Translations under genes and position numbers: made by a program | Notes under the pieces: model-generated | Told to the model about the DNA's origin: nothing | Databases searched by the model: none | What the model saw: only the letters and a program-made list of their open reading frames with translations | Origin: Hyphomicrobiales bacterium | GTDB lineage: Bacteria > Pseudomonadota > Alphaproteobacteria > Rhizobiales > Aestuariivirgaceae | DNA: 36,841 nt | Direction of reading: 5' to 3' | NCBI GenBank assembly: GCA_026982665.1 | Contig: JALSGQ010000160.1 | Location: 1 to 36,841 of the forward strand | Shown here: positions 32,365-36,841 of the stretch, piece by piece | How the letters are laid out: every line of letters begins with the position of its first letter | Position numbering within the stretch: the stretch's first letter is position 1

Positions 32365-32379
32365 GCATATTGCATATGT
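32365..32379. promoter_or_regulatory. Tandem GCATAT element sharing a 10-mer with the 9225 array
   Basis: GCATAT occurs at 32365-32370 and 32372-32377, 7 bp apart. The second copy is part of TTGCATATGT (32370-32379), identical to 9223-9232 upstream of the exported protein gene. It may be a shared regulator site; the factor is unknown. Confidence 0.35.
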
Positions 32380-32583
32380 CATGTTCCTGCTGCTAAGGCA
32401 GAGGCACGAGGGGCCGAATTCAGGCGTGCCGGCTTCCTGTGCCGTGGCGGCTGGGCGAATGCCCGGCGTCTGCGAGAGCGTGGCAGGCGCGCGTGATGGG
32501 GAGCGTGGATTTTCAGGTGGCAGGGGCCTCCTTTCACGGTGTGCGGAAGGGGGCGCGCCTGCGCAAGCAACGTCAGGGTGGGC

Positions 32584-33594
32584 ATGAGCGATTTCACGAC
32601 GCTGGAAGATTGGTTGCAGCAGGCTTGCGCCGGTGATGCGGCGCGGCAGGCGGCTGGCGAGACCTTGCTGAAGCTGGCGGCGGCGGCGCGCGATGTGTCG
32701 CACATGGTGGCGCGCGGGCCGATGGATGAAGCCGTGGCCGGCGTGGAGCGCAGCGAGCGCCCGGCGCGGTTCGACGAGAAGGCCGGCGAGCTGTTCATGG
32801 CGGCGTTGCAAGGTGCGCCGGTGGCGCAGATCGCGCGTGAGCGCGGCATGCTGCTGGAGGGCAGCGCCGGTGCGCCGGTGGCGCTGGCGATCGATGTGCT
32901 CAATGGCGTGCAGAACATTGTTGCCAACATTCCCACCGGTTCGTTCTTCTCCTTCCTGCCGGAGAAGGGGGAGGAAACCTTCGCCCAGCCCGGCACGGAG
33001 CAGGTGTGCGGCGGCTTCTTCATGTATGGGCCGCGCACCATGCTGGTGTTCTCCTTCGGGCAGGGCACGCAGGTGGCCAACATGGACCCGGAGACGGGGG
33101 TGTTTCACATCACCTCCGAGCAGCGCACGCTGCCGCCGGAGCCGGCGCGTGAATATGCCGCCAATGCCTCCAACTACCGGTTCTGGGATTCGGCCATTCG
33201 TGCCTACATCAACGACATGATCGACGGAGCCGATGGCCCGCGCGAGGTGGACTACAACATGCGCTGGGCCTCTTCGTTGCCGGCGGAGACGGTGCGCATT
33301 CTCAACCGTGGCGGCATTTTCCTGTATCCGGGCGATGCGCGCCCGGGGCACCGGGAAGGGCGCATGCGGCTGCTGTTTCATGCCAACCCGGTGGCGCTGG
33401 TCGTCGAGCAGGCGGGCGGGGCGGCCACCGATGGCGAGCAGCGGATACTGGAGAAGGTGGCGGGTGCGCGTGATCAGCGCACGCCACTGATTTTCGGCAG
33501 CCCGACGGAGGTGGAGCGGGTGAAGCGCTATTACGAGCTGCCCATGGGGGGCGCGCACTCGCCGCTGTTCTCGCGGCGCGGGCTGTTTCGCTGA
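32584..33594 (+). CDS. cbbF: Fructose-1,6-bisphosphatase class I family protein, active site degenerate
   Basis: 336 residues in the cbbF position. The family pattern is clear: PGTEQVCGGFFMYGP (136-150), NASNYRFW (194-201), YNMRWASSL (224-232), RGGIFLYPGD (242-251), VEQAGGAATDG (274-284). But residues that define the active site in characterised class I enzymes are changed. The DPLDGSSN box reads DVLNGVQN (104-111): the Asp118-type ligand is kept as D104, but Asp121 is Asn107. The SEE segment reads ARE (84-86), so the Glu97-type ligand is Arg85. The Glu280-type ligand is His266 (LLFHANP). The upstream GDxxKxLD segment is reduced to ARFDEK. The frame is intact and codon use normal, so it is not a recent pseudogene. 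It may be an inactive or regulatory paralogue, or have a new activity, with a working FBPase/SBPase elsewhere. ATG 32584 follows AGGGTGGG. Confidence 0.85.
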   Translation: MSDFTTLEDWLQQACAGDAARQAAGETLLKLAAAARDVSHMVARGPMDEAVAGVERSERPARFDEKAGELFMAALQGAPVAQIARERGMLLEGSAGAPVALAIDVLNGVQNIVANIPTGSFFSFLPEKGEETFAQPGTEQVCGGFFMYGPRTMLVFSFGQGTQVANMDPETGVFHITSEQRTLPPEPAREYAANASNYRFWDSAIRAYINDMIDGADGPREVDYNMRWASSLPAETVRILNRGGIFLYPGDARPGHREGRMRLLFHANPVALVVEQAGGAATDGEQRILEKVAGARDQRTPLIFGSPTEVERVKRYYELPMGGAHSPLFSRRGLFR

Positions 33595-33602
33595 GCATGC
33601 TG

Positions 33603-33621
33603 CCGCGCAGCTGGTGCGCGG
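33603..33621 (+). repeat. GC-rich hairpin between cbbF and cbbP
   Basis: CCGCGC (33603-33608) pairs perfectly with GCGCGG (33616-33621) over a 7-nt loop, just after the cbbF stop. There is no T-run, so it is likely an mRNA stability or processing element, not a terminator. A smaller GCTGC/GCAGC stem (34555-34570) follows cbbP. Confidence 0.45.
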
Positions 33622-33663
33622 CCAGGAGAATTTCGCAACAACGACCTGTTTCGGAGGGGATAG

Positions 33664-34542
33664 ATGTCTGTCAAGCATCCCATCATTTCGGTAACCGGCT
33701 CATCGGGTGCGGGTACCTCCACGGTGAAGCGCACGTTCGAGCAGATCTTCCGGCGCGAGGGCATCAAGGCTGCCTTCATCGAGGGTGATGCCTTTCACCG
33801 TTATGACCGCATGGCAATGAAGGAGGCGATGAAGAAGGCGGAGGAAGAGGGCAACCCGCACTTCTCGCACTTCGGCCCGGAGGCCAACCTGCTGGACGAG
33901 CTGGAGAAGGCCTTCAAGCGCTATGCCGAAACCGGCGTGCTGCGCACCCGCCATTACGTGCACGATGACGAGGAGGCGGAGAAATACGGTGTGCCGCCGG
34001 GCAAGTTCACCGAGTGGGAGGAGATTCCGGCGGGTGAATCCGATCTGCTGCTGTATGAGGGGCTGCATGGCGCGGTGGTTACCGACGAGGTGAACGTGGC
34101 CCAGCATGCCGACCTGAAGATCGGCGTGGTGCCGGTGATCAACCTGGAGTGGATCCAGAAGATTCATCGCGACAAGAAGGAGCGTGGCTACACCACCGAG
34201 GAGGTGAGCGCCACCATCCTGCGCCGCATGCATGACTACGTGCATTACATCTGCCCGCAGTTCTCGCAGACGGACATCAACTTCCAGCGGGTGCCGACGG
34301 TGGATACCTCCAACCCGTTCATCGCCGAGTGGATTCCGACGGTGGGTGAATCGATGGTGGTGATCCGCTTCAAGGATCCGCATGGCATCGACTTTCCCTA
34401 CCTGCTGTCGATGATCAAGGACAGCTTCATGACGCGGGCGAACACCATCGTGATTCCGGGCGACAAGCAGGACCTGGCCATGCAGCTGATCCTGACGCCG
34501 ATGATCAACCGGCTGATCGAGCGCAAGCAGCGGGCCATCTGA
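33664..34542 (+). CDS. cbbP: Phosphoribulokinase (bacterial octameric type)
   Basis: 292 residues, the length of the class I bacterial enzyme. The P-loop is GSSGAGTST (12-20), followed by [10 protein letters not shown], where the conserved Asp and His/Arg contact substrate. [31 protein letters not shown], the Walker-B-like [12 protein letters not shown], and [18 protein letters not shown] are all family blocks. It phosphorylates ribulose-5-P to ribulose-1,5-bisphosphate, the CO2 acceptor for RuBisCO, so it marks a Calvin cycle. Octameric forms are usually activated by NADH. GGAGGGG precedes the ATG by about 6 nt. It lies 69 bp after cbbF and 95 bp before cbbT. All signature residues look intact, in contrast with the neighbouring FBPase-family protein. 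Confidence 0.97.
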   Translation: MSVKHPIISVTGSSGAGTSTVKRTFEQIFRREGIKAAFIEGDAFHRYDRMAMKEAMKKAEEEGNPHFSHFGPEANLLDELEKAFKRYAETGVLRTRHYVHDDEEAEKYGVPPGKFTEWEEIPAGESDLLLYEGLHGAVVTDEVNVAQHADLKIGVVPVINLEWIQKIHRDKKERGYTTEEVSATILRRMHDYVHYICPQFSQTDINFQRVPTVDTSNPFIAEWIPTVGESMVVIRFKDPHGIDFPYLLSMIKDSFMTRANTIVIPGDKQDLAMQLILTPMINRLIERKQRAI

Positions 34543-34637
34543 TACCGCTTTCCGGCTGCCGGCGCGCAGCAGCGCAAAAGGGGCGGCCTGCGGAACAACC
34601 GAATAGCGAAAGCGAAACGTGCGAGGAGCAACAGCTG

Positions 34638-36617
34638 ATGAGTAACGTGAGCCTGAAGGACATGGCCAATGCCATCCGCGCCCTGTCCATGGATGCGGTG
34701 CAGAAGGCCAACTCCGGCCATCCGGGCATGCCCATGGGCATGGCAGATGCGGCCACCGTGCTGTGGACGAAGTTCCTGAAGTTCGATGCGAAGGCGCCCG
34801 ACTGGGCGGATCGCGACCGCTTCGTGCTGTCCGCCGGGCACGGCTCCATGCTCCTGTATTCGCTGCTTTACCTGAGCGGTTTCAAGCAGGCCACCATCGA
34901 CGAGATCAAGAACTTCCGGCAGATCGGCTCGCGCATGGCGGGGCATCCGGAATATGGCCACCTGGAGGGCGTGGAGGTTACCACCGGCCCGCTTGGCTCC
35001 GGCCTTGCCACGGCCGTGGGCATGGCGCTGGCGGAGCGCATGATGAACGCCCGCTATGGCGATGAGCTGGTGGATCATTACACCTGGGTCATCGCCGGCG
35101 ACGGCTGCCTGATGGAGGGCGTCTCGCACGAGGCCATCGATCTTGCCGGGCATCTGAAACTCAATCGCCTCATCGTGCTGTGGGACGACAATTCCATCAC
35201 CATCGACGGTGCCACCGATGTCGCCACCTCGATGGATCAGCTCAAGCGCTTCGAGGCCGCCGGCTGGCGCACGCTGAAGTGCGACGGGCACGACTTCGAT
35301 TCCATCGAGAAGGCGCTGGCCGAGGCGAAAAACTCCGACGCGCCGGTGCTCATCGACTGCAAGACCATCATCGGTTTTGGCGCGCCCAACAAGCAGGGCA
35401 CGGAGGCCACCCACGGCGCGCCGCTGGGCGAGGACGAGATCGCCGCGGCGCGCGAGGCGCTGGGGTGGAATCATCCGCCGTTCGAGGTGCCGGAAGACAT
35501 CCTGAGCGCCTGGCGCGAGGCCGGCAGCCGTGGTGCGGCGGAGCGCGAGGCATGGGAGAAGCGGCTGGCCGCATCCCCGAAGAAGGCGCAGTTCGAGGCC
35601 GACGTGGCGAGCAAGGTATCGGACGAGACGCTGGCCGCCATCAACGACTTCAAGAAGAAGCTGGCGGAGGAGAAGCCGAAGCTGGCCACGCGGCAGGCCT
35701 CGCAGAAGACGCTGGAGGTCATCATTCCGGCGCAGGAAAACATCATTGGCGGTTCTGCCGACCTGACGCACTCCAACCTGACCATCGTCAAGGGCATGGA
35801 GTCGGTGAAGCCGGGTGATTATGCCGGGCGCTACATCCACTACGGCGTGCGCGAGTTCGGCATGGGCTGCGCCATGAACGGCATTGCCCTGCACAAGGGC
35901 TTCCTCAACTACGGTGGCACCTTCCTCATCTTCTCCGACTACATGCGCGGGGCCATCAGGCTGGCAGCGCTGCAGGGGCTGCCCGTAACCTACGTCTTCA
36001 CCCACGACTCCATTGGCCTGGGCGAGGACGGGCCGACGCACCAGCCGGTGGAGATCCTGCCGGCGCTGCGTGCCATCCCGAACCTGCGGGTGATCCGCCC
36101 GGCGGACGCGGTGGAGACGGCAGAAGCCTGGGCAGTGGCGTTGCAGTCCGAAAGCACGCCGACGGCGCTGGCGCTGTCGCGGCAGGGCTGGGAGGCGCTG
36201 CGCACCGAACACACGGATGAAAACCTTGTGGCAAAGGGTGCCTACGTCATTCATGGCGACGCCGAAAACCGCGACGTAACGCTGCTGGCTACCGGTTCGG
36301 AAGTGTCGCTGGCGGTGGCGGCGGCGGAAACGCTTGCCGGCGAGGGCATCAAGGCAGCGGTGGTTTCCATGCCGTGCTGGGAGCTGTTCGAGGAGCAGGA
36401 TGCCAGCTATCAGGCCGCCGTGCTGGGCGATGCGCCGCGGGTGGCGGTGGAGGCCGCCGTGGAGATGGGCTGGCAGAAGTGGCTGGGCGAGAATGGTCGT
36501 TTCATCGGCATGAAGTCGTTCGGTGCCTCCGGCCCCGGTGGTGCGCTTTACGAGCACTTCGGCATCACGGCCGAGAATGTCGCCAAGGCAGCGAAGGAAC
36601 TGCTGGGCCAGGCCTGA
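34638..36617 (+). CDS. cbbT: Transketolase
   Basis: 659 residues. The thiamine-diphosphate domain has [14 protein letters not shown], the [16 protein letters not shown] block, and the GDG...N motif ([15 protein letters not shown] to [11 protein letters not shown]). The pyrimidine domain has GSADLTHSN, the conserved glutamate region YGVREFGMG, and [21 protein letters not shown]-terminal domain follows. It moves two-carbon units between sugar phosphates in Calvin-cycle regeneration and the pentose phosphate pathway. CGAGGAGC lies 8-12 nt before the ATG. Position after cbbP and before gap supports the cbbT name; no separate transketolase is visible in the window. Confidence 0.96.
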   Translation: MSNVSLKDMANAIRALSMDAVQKANSGHPGMPMGMADAATVLWTKFLKFDAKAPDWADRDRFVLSAGHGSMLLYSLLYLSGFKQATIDEIKNFRQIGSRMAGHPEYGHLEGVEVTTGPLGSGLATAVGMALAERMMNARYGDELVDHYTWVIAGDGCLMEGVSHEAIDLAGHLKLNRLIVLWDDNSITIDGATDVATSMDQLKRFEAAGWRTLKCDGHDFDSIEKALAEAKNSDAPVLIDCKTIIGFGAPNKQGTEATHGAPLGEDEIAAAREALGWNHPPFEVPEDILSAWREAGSRGAAEREAWEKRLAASPKKAQFEADVASKVSDETLAAINDFKKKLAEEKPKLATRQASQKTLEVIIPAQENIIGGSADLTHSNLTIVKGMESVKPGDYAGRYIHYGVREFGMGCAMNGIALHKGFLNYGGTFLIFSDYMRGAIRLAALQGLPVTYVFTHDSIGLGEDGPTHQPVEILPALRAIPNLRVIRPADAVETAEAWAVALQSESTPTALALSRQGWEALRTEHTDENLVAKGAYVIHGDAENRDVTLLATGSEVSLAVAAAETLAGEGIKAAVVSMPCWELFEEQDASYQAAVLGDAPRVAVEAAVEMGWQKWLGENGRFIGMKSFGASGPGGALYEHFGITAENVAKAAKELLGQA

Positions 36618-36639
36618 GGCAACGGTATCGGCAATCAAT

Positions 36640-36669
36640 CCGGCTGGCGGGCAGGGAGGTTTCCGCCAG
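36640..36669 (+). repeat. Long hairpin between cbbT and gap
   Basis: GGCTGGCGG (36640-36648) and CCGCCAGCC (36661-36669) make a perfect 9-bp GC stem with a 12-nt loop, 35 bp before the gap ATG. No T-run follows. It may stabilise the upstream cbbFPT message, mark a processing point, or attenuate read-through into gap. Confidence 0.6.
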
Positions 36670-36677
36670 CCACATGA

Positions 36678-36841
<164 letters not shown>

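Larger units (their letters stand above)
32132..32583. other. cbbR-cbbF divergent control region
   Basis: 452 bp without a convincing gene. Positions 32190-32245 are AT-rich and carry the operator and cbbR promoter listed separately. The dyad at 32329-32352 and two GCATAT copies follow. Positions 32400-32583 are GC-rich and may be a long cbbF leader. A plus-strand frame at 32236-32496 is open but has no ribosome site, no family pattern and poor codon character. Confidence 0.6.

Noticed and set aside
32236-32496. A small gene between cbbR and cbbF
   Set aside because: It has no ribosome site, and the translation is Ala/Arg/Cys-rich and looks like non-coding GC DNA. It also starts inside the operator region.

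Overview
This is a high-GC chromosomal window, almost certainly from an alphaproteobacterium. The evidence is an NDUFS4-type complex I accessory subunit gene, an NtrY/NtrX pair, an RNase E with a long acidic insert in its S1 region, tandem PilZ domains of an alphaproteobacterial style, and a Calvin-cycle (cbb) gene block with a divergent LysR regulator. A Rhodospirillales-like autotroph or facultative autotroph fits, but the genus cannot be read from the sequence. Most of the window is ordinary, dense chromosomal backbone. There are no insertion sequences, prophage genes, CRISPR arrays or rRNA genes.

Layout. Positions 1-1600 hold tRNA-Arg(UCU), the small complex I subunit gene and tRNA-Pro(UGG), all on the minus strand, then a plus-strand double PilZ protein ending in a good terminator. 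Positions 1710-4929 hold glmU-glmS, which supply UDP-GlcNAc. Positions 5273-9006 hold the overlapping ntrY-ntrX two-component pair. Positions 9007-10015 hold an exported protein of unknown function behind an unusual AT-rich promoter region. Positions 10220-12559 (minus) encode an M48 peptidase with a helical repeat tail and a DsbA-like thiol oxidoreductase. A class I aminotransferase (plus) and RNase E (minus) converge on a shared terminator near 13900. A 1.07 kb non-coding stretch separates rne from the cell-wall genes amiC and mrcA, which are followed by prfB with its programmed frameshift.

Positions 23518-24621 (minus) encode an exported sorbosone/glucose dehydrogenase-like beta-propeller. 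Next comes a tightly overlapping padR-adaptor-RND pump operon (24798-29781) behind ATATATCGA-type palindromes, then purD. The window ends in a Calvin-cycle locus: cbbR (minus) diverges from cbbF-cbbP-cbbT-gap (plus), and gap runs off the end.

The most interesting observation is that the FBPase-family gene in the cbb operon keeps the fold signature and operon position but appears to have lost most of the metal-binding and catalytic residues of class I fructose-1,6-bisphosphatase. Second is the promoter region of the unknown exported protein at 9329: three GCATAT hexamers lie exactly 16 bp apart, and the 10-mer TTGCATATGT is shared with the cbb control region. Other points are the prfB recoding site, an NtrX without the GAFTGA loop, a possible leaderless dehydrogenase mRNA, and GC-rich hairpins in every gap of the cbb operon. 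All family assignments were made by eye from motifs; no database search was run.
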